64,000 bases of DNA from Strigops habroptila (taxonomy: Eukaryota > Chordata > Aves > Psittaciformes > Psittacidae), in the NCBI RefSeq assembly GCF_004027225.2, contig NC_044277.2:66922400-66986399 (forward strand), written 5' to 3'. The notes beneath the pieces were generated by a model. It had not been told where the DNA came from. It ran no database searches and worked only from the letters and a program-made list of their open reading frames with translations. Made by a program: the position numbers and the translations under genes. Every line of letters starts with the position of its first letter. Position 1 is the first letter of the stretch. Positions 11,936 to 24,954 of this stretch are shown here, piece after piece.

Positions 11936-14900
11936 ATCAGGAGCTGAAAATATTCAAAGGCTGGAAGAATATTCTGGGAAAACACGCCTAACCTGTTCTT
12001 GTGCTCTTGCTTATGTGTCCACTATGATTGTGGTCAGAGGCTCGATACTGGGTCACGTTGACAAATAGTCTGACTCACTATGGCCACTCTGAAGTCTCTG
12101 ATGACATATAAGTGCCACAGGTTTCCTTGTATATTTTCTCTTGCCACAGCTCCTCTTGCCACAGCACAAGGGCTGCACCAGGCCACTCCTGGTGCCTCCC
12201 TTCTCTCTGTTTTTATTGAGACAGCTGTTCATGATAGAGCTACATGTTTCTATGCCTCCAGCGACTGTCTCTTCCAGAGGTCAGTATCTTCTCCAAGGCA
12301 GGACAGGCAATAACAGCCCTCAGCCCCAAAACAAATATATGCTGTGTGACTGCATGCTGCTACTGAGTTGGGGTCTCAGGTTATGACCACTCTCCTCTCC
12401 CACGTGCACTGGGCTTGGATCAACCCCTTGTTACTTTGCAGGTGGCACTGGCATCGGCAGCTCCCCGGAATATGCATTGCATGTTCAGCTTCTCCATTTC
12501 TGCCCTGAGGTACACTCTGGCTGCTTTTGAAGATTGTAAAAATAATCAATAATAGACTAAATTGCACGTTTTCTTCAGGCGCCAGGTCTGCTTACACATA
12601 ATGAGTGTTTAGGAACTGAGGAAGGCATCCCAAAACTACAGAAATTCTTTGGTAAACCTGAACCTAGATTTTTTTTCTGTCTCTTCAAGCTCTGTGATAC
12701 CAATTTTATTGTGGTTAGGGGCTAAATTTAAATCACTAGCACAGATTTGGATGGTTTTGCTTTTATCACATTTGGAAACAGAGGGCTAGTCCTCCCTTAC
12801 ACTACTATTTCTTAATGATGTGCTTTTGCCAGTGAAGATGAGTTGGTAAAGACATGAGGATTACATTTAAATTCAGCTGTATTTGTAGTTTAAACATGCG
12901 GGAAATGAGATGAGGGGAGGAAGAGCTTATGCTAATCCAAACAAATGGGAGAGCTCATAACGTTTTCACATGGTTTATTTGAAATCACATTAAATTCTGT
13001 TTACAACCTGATGCATCTGTGAAACTGGGGGTGCCAAAATACACTCACCGGTTGTAATACAACCCCTTCTGGTCTTGTCATGAACATGTGCAGCTCCAGG
13101 GATGCTTAAATCATGTGTTGCATATGCAAAGCACAATAGAATTTATTAAATAACTAATCCATAAAGCCCATCTTTTAATTCATTCAGGTGGGCAAATGAA
13201 GGCAGAAAGAGAGAAGTGACCAGCTTGTGGCCCCACAGCAAACCTGCCGGAGCTGGGATGGCAGTGCAGGAATCTGGCATTACCCTCCCAAGCCCTAATT
13301 GTCCTCCCAAGGCTGCAGTAAGCCTGCACCTTGGCATCCCAAATGAGTGATTAAGCACCCTCAGCAGTGTGTCTCCCAGCTCCGAAGGAGAGATTACTTT
13401 GCAGAGGAAAACAATGCTGCCTGGGCAGCTAATTAATCACCTCTCTCCTCTTTGAAAGGCAGTATCGGCCCTGCTTCACACCACTCAGAATATGCTCATG
13501 AGCCCCTTTGGCTTGGCTGTTTCTCAGAGGTGATGCTGGTTCCCTCTGCCAAGCGCTCCATCAGCCCTAGTCATACCCCATCCCAGCTGAGTGGGACAGT
13601 TGATCTTGAAGCCCTTGAGGAGATGAAAGACAGAGGGCCCCTCTGCCCTGAGCCAAAGATTTGACTTTCTAGTTGCAGAGCTGGCCAGAGCAGTGTTTCT
13701 AAAGGCGGAATTGTCTAGTTTGTGTTAATTTCATCCTTCACAAGGTAAAAGAAAACAGATATAATAGGGGTACTAGAAGAAAACATCCTGCCAGGGATTG
13801 GTGGGGTGGCCCTCTTTGAATAGGGAGCTGCTCCTATTCAAACTCTGCAGACACTGCCCAGATCTACAGAAAGAGGACACTACCCTACATGTATTAACCT
13901 TTTTGGTTAGCCTAATAAGCACTTCTGTGAAGAATCAGAGAGGGCAGCTCACCAGGTGGTTTTTACTGCTCCTTGGTAAGCCACTCCAGCACGAGACATC
14001 AAAATGACACCACACGTCCTCATGAAGCCATTCAAAAGTGTGCATGCAAAATCCTTATTCTGAACAGAAAGTGGTGTAGGTTTTGTTTTCTTAGGAAGTC
14101 ATTCTTTACATCAACATATGTATTCAACTGTTCGTTTCCCTAAGAAATAAATACACGTTTGGGATTTTTGGAATCTTTTTATCCACTTTTGTTTCTATTC
14201 CTCCCTCTTACTGCTTTAAAACAAGCCTGCTGGCCTACATTTGCAATGCTGATAAAAAGTGTAACAACATTTCCAGTATTAAATATTTTTGTTGAAATCA
14301 TCTTGAGAAAATAATTTTTAATGAAACACATTTACTACTTCTCATCTCTGTGCTATGTCTGATTTCCTGACTCCTCAAAATGACAAAAAACATTTGTCTG
14401 TTCAGAGATGCTGGCCTAAAGCCCATTACACCCACAAGCTGTAGTTTTATCATATGAAATGTTCGCCTAATTCTCTATACCATGGAATTATAACCTTAGT
14501 TAAGGGAAGAAAAAAAATGCTGTTACATAAGCAATCCCACCAGAACATGGAATTAAAGGACAAATCCAATCTAGGCAACTCAGAGGAGTGGACATGTACT
14601 TACTCTCTGAGATTACCTGTTGGCAAGTGCTAAGATACCACAGGGAGAGGTGCTGCTATAAACAGAAAACTCAGAATGCTGGAGCTAGAGCTGAACTGCT
14701 CCGGAGAATAACAGAAAATACTTCTGCTTCTGCTTTCTAGCACTTGTTCTCATGCAAGTGTAGCAGGTACCCTGTGCAGCATGGGATAAAAGAAAAAAGG
14801 ATGATAGTGCTTCATTGTGCAAGATGCAAAACAGCTCAGGTAGATGTTAAATTACCTCAACTCTTGATTTCAGTGAAAGCTAGAAGTGCTTTGTTACGCC

Positions 14901-17900
14901 ACCGGATGAGGCAGAAGAAGGAGGATGATGTGCTCAAGGCTTTCAAGCAGCAGCTCTGCACATACGACAGCTTTCTTTTGTTATGGATGGAATGTGACAC
15001 AGGTGGAATTTCTTCGTGAATTGTGGGTATTTCTGCAAATCAATTTCGTGACATTGCAGCAATTCCAACAAATAACATGACATTTTTCCCCTCTTTCTTT
15101 TATAAATCACTCATTTGTGTTTTGTAGGCTTAGGAATATAATCATCGCCCAGTCGCATTGTTCAGTAAAACATTATGTTTCTTTCTCACTTTCTCCGGTG
15201 ACCTAATCTAACAATGTGCAAATAGTTTTTGGTTTTACTGTGTCTACTTTGTACCTCCTGATACCACAAACTCCTCTCAAACAATAGATGAACTGTTTCT
15301 GTAGCTTTCTTTTTACCTAAAATTGATGTAGCAACTTCATTTTGAATATACCAGTACTTCCCAAACTCACATTTTTGAGGGACATTACGCTCTGCTTCTC
15401 AGCACACCCTGACATGCTCCTGCCTTGACAATGCTGAGCAGCATGGGGGCCCATCTCTTATCGCATGCCTCCCTTCCCAGCTCCTCTGTCTGTCCCACCA
15501 GCAGAGCCCAGTTTGAGGGTGACATCAAACTCCTGCCCAGGAATGTGCCATGACAGCTGGGCATATGCAACTGCCTGTGTCCAGGAAGGCACAGTCCCCT
15601 ACTTATGCTGCTCCCTTTTGCATGGGATAAATAAATGTTCCTTGAGGGTGAGAAAAAGTACAAGAATGAACATGCCTCTGCGCAGCCACAGTTACAGCTG
15701 ATGAGCTTGTGCATAGGGAAGTGCGAGATGAGACATGCTCCAAGGCTTGGAACTCAGCCCATGCCCTGTCCCCAGTGGAATGCTGTGACTACACTGTCCC
15801 TGGGTCACCTATGTTCTCTTTCTCTCTTCCACTCGGTGTTTAGCAATGCCATGTAAAGAGGGACAGCTTCTCCAGAAGTATGAGTGCCCCAAGTCCTATC
15901 TGTCCACATGTTGCAGCCTGGGGAGGTGGAAGATGCAGACTTAAACTGTCCTGCGCAGGGAACAGCCTTTTGCCGCCTGTCTGCAAGTGGTTTCTTTGGG
16001 CTACTTTGTGAGCTTCCCTGTTGGCATGCTGACTCCGCCAGCACCACTCCTGCAGCTCCAGCACAGGTTACCAAGTCAGCCTGGGCACTGCCCTGCCATG
16101 GGCTTGGGCCTTCTTAAATGTGAGTGAGCATAGCTGCCACTCACAGAGAATCCCAAAATAGAGAAGAGCAGCTGACCACATGATGATATGTGAAACAGGC
16201 CCCTATAAAGGTAAGCATTGCTTACAAGGACAGCCCTACATCAGTGGCAGTGGCAGCCGCCACACTCGCTGCTTTCCAGCCCATGGTGAGCATGGTTGTG
16301 AGTGGGTTGGCCATGACAGCAGCACCAGCAAGGCATTAGACAGATAAGGCTGTGCAATAGGATGTACCCTGCTCAAGAGGGAGATATCACTGTCTCAGGA
16401 CAGACAGCCACTGGTGGCTGCTTGGCAAGCAAGACGCCAGTGGTGTGCTGCTTGCCAGGAGAAGAGGAAGCCCATGCAGCACAGCCAGCCCAGGGTGAAG
16501 ACGGGTCCTTGACAAGGGTGGGCAGGCTAATGAGAGCAGCAGATCCAATTTAGCAGATCCTGTGTGCGCCACTGAGCGTGCAAGCACTGCAAGGGCAGGC
16601 ACCTGCGTTCAACAAGAGCCTTATGCACCAGCTAGCCCAAGGCCTCCTCTCTCTGCTGGGCTACTGTAGCTGCTCCTCTTTGCCTGTGAATGGCTTCCTC
16701 CATAAACACGCATCAAGAATATACACAGCATATGCATCAGGGAGCCAGCTAACTCCTGAGGGCACAGTGAATCAGCTTTTAGAAATGGCAGCAACTTCTT
16801 TCACCTGTTTTTTTCATGTTAGAGTAGCTGAAACAAATTAGTTACTCTGCTGCCTTAAATCACTGATTAACTTCAACAGAGACTGTATTTTTGTCATGTG
16901 AGGTTTGCAGGCAAAAATATTATTGTCAGTTAGATCAACTGGTATAGTTTGAAAAGTAGCCGAGGTTTGGGACATTAGTTTCTTTTTTCAATCTGGAGTA
17001 GAAGAAGCATAACTAATACATTTTTTTTGCAGTACAAGTGAATCAAAGTGAGTTCTTCTTTTATTTTGACAAAAGTTTGTATTTTTTGCACCTGATTTGC
17101 ACACCAGGTAAACATCAGAAAAAAAAACCAAAATTTTTGTTTTCACTAATAATGGAATAAACTTAGTCAAAAGAAGCGTTCAGAACCAAAAGTCATTTTG
17201 CCATGAAGATTATGTATTTGTGACAAAAAATGTACGTTCCAGACTAGAAACAGTTAATGAAAACTCCTTGTTCAAAGAACATACACTCATAGCCATATTC
17301 AAAACCCATTGAAATCAGCAGCTGTATCTCAATAAGATCCAAATGACCTTCGAACAGGTTCCTTTTTAAAAGAAAAGAAAACCACAGGGCTGTTACAGTG
17401 AAGCTCCCCCTTCATTAGCTCAATTAACAATAATGATTGCAAACACTTAACTCCTTTCCAGGCTCTTCTTCATTGGTTTTTGCAAGCAGCAAAGTAAAAG
17501 TGACCGTATCAGTGTGTGTAGTTACTCTACACCCTAAAAGTTCAAAAGAGAAGTGTTACCACATACTCAGGTTGCACTGTAAGGCTTCCAGCAGCTCTGG
17601 AAGAGGTATCAGAAATGCAATTGATTTGCACCCACTGCTGTAAATTCATTGTTTCTCTCCTGTCAGTCACTGTCAGGGGTAGTGTAGGAGAATGGCTGAG
17701 AAGCAGATGGCTTCATCTAATAAATTTTGCAGGCTCATTTTTAAACTAGTGAAGCAGTCAGCACTGACGGCGCTACGTAAAAACCCTTCTACCCGTCCCA
17801 ATCTTTGCAGCAGCACTGAAAATGCACTGTGTCCCTGCTGGTCGGTAGGCCAGTCAGGTAGGCAACTCCAGCTCCTGCTGGGACTGGTGATAGCCCATTT

Positions 17901-18323
17901 CTCAATTTCCAAAACGGTGGTGCAAGTTTCTCCCTCGATATCAAATATCTTCTGGGGGAGTCGAGAAGAAACCTGGTGGATGGGAAGAAATAAGAATATA
18001 TTCTTCTTCAAACCATCAGCTTGCACCTACTTTGATGTTCCCTGATACAGCAATGTGTAGGATTGTCAGGTCCTCTTCAGTATGCATAAGCAATGGGGAC
18101 TAATTGGTAGAAGGTGCTGCTGGTGGTTTTGCTATTCTCGGTGGGACTCTCTTTTTCACTTCCTGATATTTCCGTCAGCTATTCTCAGCATTAGGCCAGG
18201 AAGGCCCAAGCAAAATGCTGAATATGCCTCCAATAGCTTTTCCAAGTAATGCTACTTTATTGTACATATATATGCACTATTCGTGTATATATATACTATA
18301 AAAGGTATGCACTATGCAAATAG
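11936..18323. other. Intergenic DNA, no gene recognised
   Basis: Between two CR1-bearing segments. A moderately GC-richer part at 15,380-16,620 has overlapping open frames on both strands that look like composition effects. No exon chain or repeat family is identified. Confidence 0.6.
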
Positions 18324-18760
18324 AATCATAGAATCATAGAATGGTTTGGGTTGGAAAGGACCTTAAGATCATCTAATTCAAACCCACCTGCCACGGACAT
18401 GAACGCTTCCCACTAGACCAGGTTGCTGAAAGCCCCATCTGACCTGGCCTTGAACACTGCCAGGGACGTAGCATTCACAACTTCCTTGGGCAACCTGTTC
18501 CAGTGCCTCACCACCCTCACCGTAAAGAACTTCTTCCTTATATCTAACCTAAACTTCCCCTGTTTAAGTTTGAACCCATTACCCCTTGTCCTATCACTAC
18601 AGTCCCTGATGAAGAGTTCCTCCCCAGCATTCTTGTAGGCCCCCTTCAGATACTGGAAGGCTGCTGTGAGGTCTCCACTCAGCCTTCTCTTCTCCAGGCT
18701 GAACAGTCCCAATTTTCTCAGCCTGTCTTTGTATGGGAGGTTAGACAGACCCTTTTTGCT
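18324..18760 (-). mobile_element. CR1 LINE 3' fragment, relatively well preserved
   Basis: On the + strand it begins with the reverse-complemented CR1 terminus (AGAATCATAGAATCATAGAA) and runs about 435 bases. The minus strand keeps 99 open codons (18712-18413) of the reverse-transcriptase C-terminus, including GLFSLEKRRL, DRTRGNGFKL and HWNRLPKEVV. It is 5'-truncated around 18,745-18,760. The uninterrupted frame suggests a younger copy than the other CR1 pieces here. Confidence 0.95.
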
Positions 18761-19164
18761 GCTATGGCAAGCACCTTTTCTCTAAGGAGAACACAGTGAA
18801 TCAATTCTTGTCGTCAGTAGAATCCAGGGGGGAAAAAAAAATAAAATCTTTCTTCATGGGTTCATGTAAGTGAAATATTTAACATATTCTGGAGACAAAA
18901 GTTAGTTTTCTCATTTTATTTCTCCAATTTTACAAAGAAAGTAGTAGTGCATGCATATTCATGAGTATATGAAATTGATGGGAATAATTATGCTATTCCG
19001 GGTAGTAGTAAAAATGGTTACATTTTAGTCACTTTTAGCCTGAGAACCACTGTGGAAATAGTCACTCGAATGTTTAGAAAATAGATTATTGAAGAATAGA
19101 GGATTCCTGAAGTTTCTGTGTGTCAGAACAGTCTCCCTTTTTAGAAGGTCTGCAGAAAGTGGAC

Positions 19165-19290
19165 TTGATTGTTTATATATTTTTTTATATTTTATATAGC
19201 ATATCCTTTATATATTATAGAAAGTATATATAATGATATAATACATTTTAAATACATATTATTTTTTAAATATGTAAAACATGAAGTGAA
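19165..19290. repeat. AT-rich low-complexity stretch
   Basis: Almost pure A/T with many TATATA and TTTTTTAT runs. Confidence 0.85.
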
Positions 19291-21044
19291 GCAGGTAAAT
19301 TGTTGTTACACTTGTTTTGCCTCAGGAGCGAAAACATGTTGTAGGGTACTCACCAGTATAACCAGGCAGCTGTCTTGCAGGTCTCCACAATTATCCATCG
19401 TGAAAAAATCCACTGTGGGGAAAAGGAAAAATGTCAAAGAACTGCTAACAGAGTTTCAGAGCAAAATCACGTCAAGATTTATTCTTCAGCTCACACTGCA
19501 GTTATATGAAAATTTTGAATGACTTTTAAGCGATAAATTCCTGATTAAGTCTGAAATGTTCTTGGTTTGCTTTCTGTCTATATTCTTGTATAAAAGCAAA
19601 CCATTTGGTTGAACATTCTTGAAAAGCTATTTTTGGTATGCATAACTATCCACAACTTGCAAATCTTGCATATCAAAATGCAACTCCGCATTTCAAACAT
19701 CATTTAAATATCATCAAACATATAATCACTTCCAGGTTACAGAATGCTCCCTGTGCAATACTGAAGATTTTAAACAGAGAAACTTTGCTGTGAAACCAGC
19801 CTTGAAAAAAATGGTCATTGAACACCTGATAAAAGGGCACTCTGCTCAAAGACAGAATGCTCAATTCACTGACAGACAAAGCAAAACTCTTGGTACAACT
19901 ATGGCATCTCCCGTGTGCTTACAGAAGCCCTGGTTAGCGTCAGATGTAATGGCTATAGACATAATTAATGCAAATTATGCAGTGCTGCAAGAAGATGGGG
20001 TTTCTAGAACTCATGTTCATTGCTGGCCTCTGCTTCTCCAGGCTGCACCTGTTTGGGGAAACATTATGTATCTACTAAACATGTCCTTTTTACTTTGTCA
20101 TATGCTTCTGAGTTTTCCTGTTAAAGATCAAAGGCAGCTGATACCTTCCACCTTCAAATAGGTGGAAATTCTGAGACAGGGAAATTGAAGAAAAGAACTT
20201 TCACCTTTCTCAAACTCCAAGTCTGGAACTACTCATATAGTATTAGAGATGGTGTTTTGTAATAGAGACTTTTGCTGATAACTGCCTCTCCAGACATGCT
20301 TTCCTCAGACTGAGGAAGAGAATCTATGACTTCAATGACCAGAAGTGCCTAATACGTCCTATATGCCCTAGCACTATGGATATACAGGTATAAGGACTTC
20401 CTTACATAAATCTTCTTTCCTAACCGAAAATATTTCATCATGGATGTGAAAATAATGTAGAATCCAAATAATACTTTTAATAAAATAGTGGCAGGATTCA
20501 AACCCTGCTGTGTTTGCTTACTGCAAAAAATTACTTTGGTTTTGTGAAGAGTCAAGTAAGACATGGCACTGTATAATTTGCTTGCATATGGATTGAGATT
20601 GCACTTAATTACTGTTTATGGAACAAACCTTTGGAAACTGGAACGTTTCAAGTAGTATCCAAAGCAGAAGGTACAGGGTTTTGCTGTTTCTTTTGTGTAC
20701 TTTTTTTTTCAGCAGGTATTTGGCCTATGAAAATAGGGCATGGCAAGAAAGCAGGCTTGTGAGCCTTCTTCCAGATTCAAGAGATTTGGTCTATTATTGA
20801 CATTTCAGCAGGCGCAGAACATCCAATTATGCTCACAATATACAGATATGCAATCCTTGCTCCAGGAGAAATATGCTTCAAAGCCCTGATCCGACTTACA
20901 GATGTGGGCAATTCTATCCTTGCAGGTGATGCTATTGAAATCAGGGAAACTTCTCTCCTGATGCAGTTTCTAGCAGCTGGAGATGTGCTTTTTTGATTTG
21001 GCCCTTGAACATTATTTGAAATATGTTGTGATGCATTTACTCAC

Positions 21045-21140
21045 GGTGGGTAACACATTACTCTGTGTGGACTCCCACTGACTTCAAGGAGTCTGCTCAC
21101 AGCCCAAGGACCCATTCTGCAGTCAAAATCTGGTCTCCGG
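21045..21140. repeat. Possible ancient interspersed repeat fragment
   Basis: ACTCCCACTGACTTCAAGGA followed by CTGCAGTCAAAATCTGG resembles a widespread sauropsid repeat with 'CCCACTGACTTCAATGGGA ... GCAGGATTTGGCCC'. I cannot name the family with certainty. Confidence 0.3.
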
Positions 21141-21543
21141 CATAATGTATATTATCACAACAAAAACCCTTGTGCACCTCTGGGGGTGATAGCCACCAGT
21201 GTGTTTGGTGCTGCTTCCTATTTATTCTCGACGCAGGAGGGAGGAAAATCTGCATCAAGTCTTCTTTTGAGGCTACACGTGTCATCAGGAGAACCAGCAG
21301 AGCATTTCTTACAAGCTGCTATGTGCATTGCTCCCACCTTTTAAGGCTGCAGACTTTTGGGTCCCAATCAGTGTGCTGCCCTGCCCCATTTATGAGATCC
21401 AGTGAAGTTATTTCTGTGCATTGAATGCATTTAGATGCCAGGACAGCGGGATGAGTTTTCTAGCCCAAATAAGATCCTCACAGCTAAGTTTAGGGGAAAC
21501 TCCAAAATACCCTATTGATGTTTGGAGGTTTTTTTCTTCCCAG

Positions 21544-21702
21544 TACTTTATTCAATTTCTTCACTCTAGAAGTATAACGAAGTGATTGGATTGCATGTCC
21601 CATTTACCAGGATGTCATTCAAAGACAGTGACTGCCTGCTTTTAAAAGGAAATGGACTCTCTTTGACCATTTCATCTGAAGGGGATACATGCACAGAAGC
21701 AG
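21544..21702 (+). other. Candidate non-coding 5' exon of the 21.5-25.3 kb chain
   Basis: Acceptor TTTTTTTCTTCCCAG, 159 bases, donor GAAGCAG|GTAAGA. All three frames contain stops, so if real it is untranslated. It would place a leader exon 790 bases before the candidate start codon at 22494. Splice-site quality is the only support. Confidence 0.2.
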
Positions 21703-22491
21703 GTAAGAAATTCTGTATTAGTTTTCAGTGAAATACTAGTAGCTATATGGCTGGCCCACTGCAAAACTCTGAGTAGAAAACACCAACACTGTGCTTACAA
21801 ATGCAGGGATTTCATTCTATTGAGATATTAGTCAACTTCTGTCAGAGTATAGAGGTATTTTTCATATCGGACACTTTCACACTGAAACCATGTGATTGTT
21901 CAAAACAAATGTAATAGAAACCAACCAAAACCTTTCTTCTGGGGAAGGAAAGGGGGAAAGAGGATGAGAATAAGAGCCTCTTTTTCTATCTTACTCATCT
22001 TGGTGACGAATAAAAGAGTGTGGTCCCATGCTTAAGACTGAGATATAAATAATTGTCACTTTTTGGCCTCCAGCAAAACAAACCATATGTCTACACTGCA
22101 GCCACTGCAGGTCGCATAAGCAAACCCAAGTCAGGCTTCAATTCACTGGCTGGATATCGCTCCCAGGCCTGCCTTGGCAGCAGGGAGCTCAGTGCAGGCT
22201 CACCTCTCCAATCAGCCGGCAACTTGGACAATATTGCTGCTGCACCTATGGTCAGCAGCAGTGTCTAAGCCAGCTGGCAGCTTTGCCTCTCGGAGCCTCC
22301 CCAAGGTGAGGAAACAGTACAGACAGAAAAAAAAGGGGGAAAAGGAACAGTGAAAATGGTAAAAATCAGTATTCCCTAGAACAAGAGCAGTTGCAGCAGC
22401 TGCTCTGTGTTAACTGGTGACTCCCTTTGCTATGCAGAGACATGGGTCTGTTGGTCTGGTCAGGCTTCTCTGCTTCATTTCTCCTCTCCAG

Positions 22492-22649
22492 ACATGGCAG
22501 AGCTGGCTGTCCTGCATGCTTTCCTCCTGCTGATGCAATGCGTGTCATATGAAAGCCAAGAGAGAGGGGAAAGCAGAGAGGCACTCATGAAGGAGGAGAA
22601 AGCAGAGCAAGGTCTTGGATGGCTCGCGCTGGGGTTTCAGTGCTCACTG
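22492..22649 (+). other. Candidate coding exon 1 with a signal-peptide-like start
   Basis: Acceptor CTTCATTTCTCCTCTCCAG, then an ATG two bases in (22494) with G at -3 and G at +4, then 52 codons in phase 0 to a strong donor (CACTG|GTAAGT). The N-terminus MAELAVLHAFLLLMQCVSYE has a short polar start, a hydrophobic core and a small/polar end, as in a signal peptide. A Glu/Lys/Arg-rich stretch follows (about residues 20-39). I recognise no family. If mature, only one cysteine (residue 50) would remain in this exon. It could be a chance open frame. Confidence 0.3.
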
Positions 22650-22956
22650 GTAAGTGTAGCCAGTGGTTATTACTCTTTCATTTGCAGTGTCTGAGGTCTA
22701 GGGGACCATGGACCTCAAGGTATGTGAGCAACTGGCCGTGTCTGAAGGCTGAGCCACAGCAGCTTTAGCACAGTGTCCTTCTATATTTCATTCCATGGAG
22801 GATCCTTTTGCTAACAAGTCCCCCAGGAAATACCAATGGCAGAATAACTGGTCGACACTTTTGCCCCCCTGGCCCTGTATCTGTTACACCCAACTCTTCA
22901 CACTCTTGTTCATTGATTTTCGGTAGAGTCCATGCCACATTTCTCTTGTTTACCAG

Positions 22957-23038
22957 ACAAATGAAAATATCAGAGGACTAAACAAGTCATTTGGTCTCCC
23001 TTTGGCACTTCTCCAAACACCAGCATTTAGCATCCCAG
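22957..23038 (+). other. Candidate coding exon 2
   Basis: Acceptor ATTTCTCTTGTTTACCAG, 82 bases, and a near-perfect donor (TCCCAG|GTAAGT). Read in phase 0, as required by the preceding block, it is open for 27 codons (TNENIRGLNKSFGLPLALLQ, then TPAFSIP) and leaves one base. The intron from the previous block would be 307 bases. No domain is recognised. Confidence 0.28.
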
Positions 23039-23670
23039 GTAAGTGGCACACCTTATGGTCCTCCCACAGGCGGCTGTGGCTGCAGCTCCTGTGCACCCTC
23101 GGGTGCCTGTGACCAAGCCACAGCACTGCACCCTGGCAGGTGGGCACAGTAACTCCTGCATACAGGACAAACTAAACACAGCAGAGTATTTCACAACCAG
23201 GTGATACACAGTTACAGGCACAACCAGATTAAAATCAGGGTTATTCCAATACAGAATTATGGTACAGTGTGTTAGAACAGTCAAAGTCAAATGAGACCCA
23301 TGTTCCTCCTTCATTCCTATGGCATACCAATTTCCTGGCTTTGGTGCATTTATCATTAATAAGGGGGGATTCAGGTGAAGGTTAGATCCTGTGCTACACT
23401 CTCCCTCCCACCTCAAGTCAGGAAACTAAATGTAGAAAGAACTCCACAAGAAAATTAGAGTATTATGTTTCTATAAAAGAATTTCCAGAAAGTAACAGGT
23501 GACTAATATTACTGATGCAACATGAATACAATAGATGAATTTCAACAGTAAATCACAATTATGATACATATGCCTTAGGATATTAAGACGTGATGTAAAC
23601 TTGAGATCTTTAGAGACCTCTGATCTGTGTTCCATTACAGGCACCCAAAAGCAGTGTCTCATTAAAACAA

Positions 23671-23684
23671 GGGGGGGAGGGGGG
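23671..23684 (+). repeat. G-run
   Basis: Seven G, one A, then six G. Confidence 0.9.
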
Positions 23685-23864
23685 AGAATGATATAACACT
23701 GAGTCTTTAAAAAGCTGCTGCATTCTGCCATAGGAAAGATATGTTCTTATCAGATTTCTGATGTAATCATGAGCCTGCGGCATGAGATCTTGACGTGCTA
23801 TGGTGATAAAATTCTTACTGAAAAGTTTCTGTGGTCTCGGTTTTCTTTCATTATATTTAAGCAG

Positions 23865-23908
23865 AGCTTCAAACAAAGAAGAAAATTACTGGGAATGGCC
23901 ACAACCAG
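23865..23908 (+). other. Candidate coding micro-exon 3
   Basis: Follows a T-rich tract ending AAGCAG and ends at CAG|GTAAAA. Its 44 bases restore the frame: with the base carried from the previous block they encode Glu plus LQTKKKITGNGHNQ and end in phase 0. An alternative acceptor three bases earlier (23862) would add one residue. This is the weakest link of the chain. The following intron would contain the CR1 copy at 23980-24165. Confidence 0.18.
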
Positions 23909-23979
23909 GTAAAACAACACACTTCTTTCTATGACAACAGTCCAACTGGTTCCAACTGGATATAAGGGAAAACAAATCA

Positions 23980-24165
23980 CCCTGAGGAAAATTAGGGATT
24001 GGAGCAGGTTGCCCCAAATTGTTGTGCAATCTCCATCCTCGGAGGTTTTCAGAACACAGCTGGCCTAAAACCCTGAGCAACCTGGTCCGATCTCGGGCCT
24101 GACCCTGCTTTGAACAGGAGGTGGGACTAGAGACATCCTGAGGTGTCTTTGGACCCAAATTTTTT
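23980..24165 (+). mobile_element. CR1 LINE 3' fragment (different subfamily)
   Basis: Matches the CR1 consensus segment with GGAGCAGGTTGCCC, GTGCAATCTCCATCCT, CCCTGAGCAACCTGGT, TTGAACAGGAGGT and GACTAGAGACATCCTGAGGT in order. The terminal ATTCTATG unit is eroded, so the 3' boundary is approximate. Confidence 0.9.
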
Positions 24166-24639
24166 ATGTTCATCATAATAGTGGGTGACAATCCTGCTTT
24201 GTGGTGATTTATTTTTTAACACAGACAGGGGGTTTCCTTTCTTATTGGGGAAAAACAAAACCTTTTGAACATTTACATGAAAATGGAAATGTAGGAGTGT
24301 CAGCTGCACCTATCTGAGCCTTCTGGCTAGGGTGGTGGCTCAAAAGGTGAGAGACCCAGCTTCACATCTCTGCTGCATGACTCAGTAGAAGCTTGCACCC
24401 TGCATCCCTCCAGATGGGTCGCAAATGGCACTCCATTTGGATTAATGTTTGCATCAGCCTGCTAGCCATCCTTGATTTGTTTGCAGTCACCTTTGTGCTT
24501 TTGGCTCAGCGTGGTTTGAGGATTAAGTCCTAAACTGACTCCAAATCCAGCAGCGGTCAAAGGTGGTACAGTGCCTGCTGTGGCTTGGCCCAGCCCCAGA
24601 GGTTGCTGTAACTTGTTTGTGGCCCCTTTTTGTTCACAG

Positions 24640-24736
24640 GGCAGCTCTCTAAGATTCCACAGTAGCCTGAGAAAAGATGTGTTGCTGATTTCCTCTTTCT
24701 CCTTGGCACATACCTGGCACAGCCCGGTTCTGGAAG
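24640..24736 (+). other. Candidate coding exon 4
   Basis: Acceptor GCCCCTTTTTGTTCACAG, 97 bases open in phase 0 (GSSLRFHSSLRKDVLLISSF, then SLAHTWHSPVLE) and an excellent donor (TGGAAG|GTAAGTAT), leaving one base. The MIR-type SINE at 24955-25095 would lie in the next intron. Confidence 0.27.
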
Positions 24737-24954
24737 GTAAGTATCAGATAACAAGAGATGTCAACACACAGATCAGTCTCTTTTGCCACCTCAGAACCAG
24801 CATACAGAGACTGCAAGGGAGCCCTAAGAGGGGAGCAGTGTTTTCAGCATCAATCTGAGAGGCCATTCAGTACCTTTGGAGACTGACTATGCTGCACAGA
24901 GCAAGGAGCTTTTGATGACTAACCCTGCTCCTCGAACTGTCTCCTTCTGCGGCC

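Larger units (their letters stand above)
18761..21543. other. Intergenic DNA with an AT-rich patch
   Basis: Holds the AT-rich tract at 19.2 kb and a possible ancient repeat at 21.05 kb. The open frame at 19790-20161 (about 123 codons, no recognisable domain) is not supported as a gene. Confidence 0.55.

Noticed and set aside
15380..16620. GC-richer segment with many open frames, considered as an old endogenous retrovirus or pseudogene
   Set aside because: No terminal repeats, primer-binding site, or recognisable gag/pol motifs, and frames on both strands look equally random.
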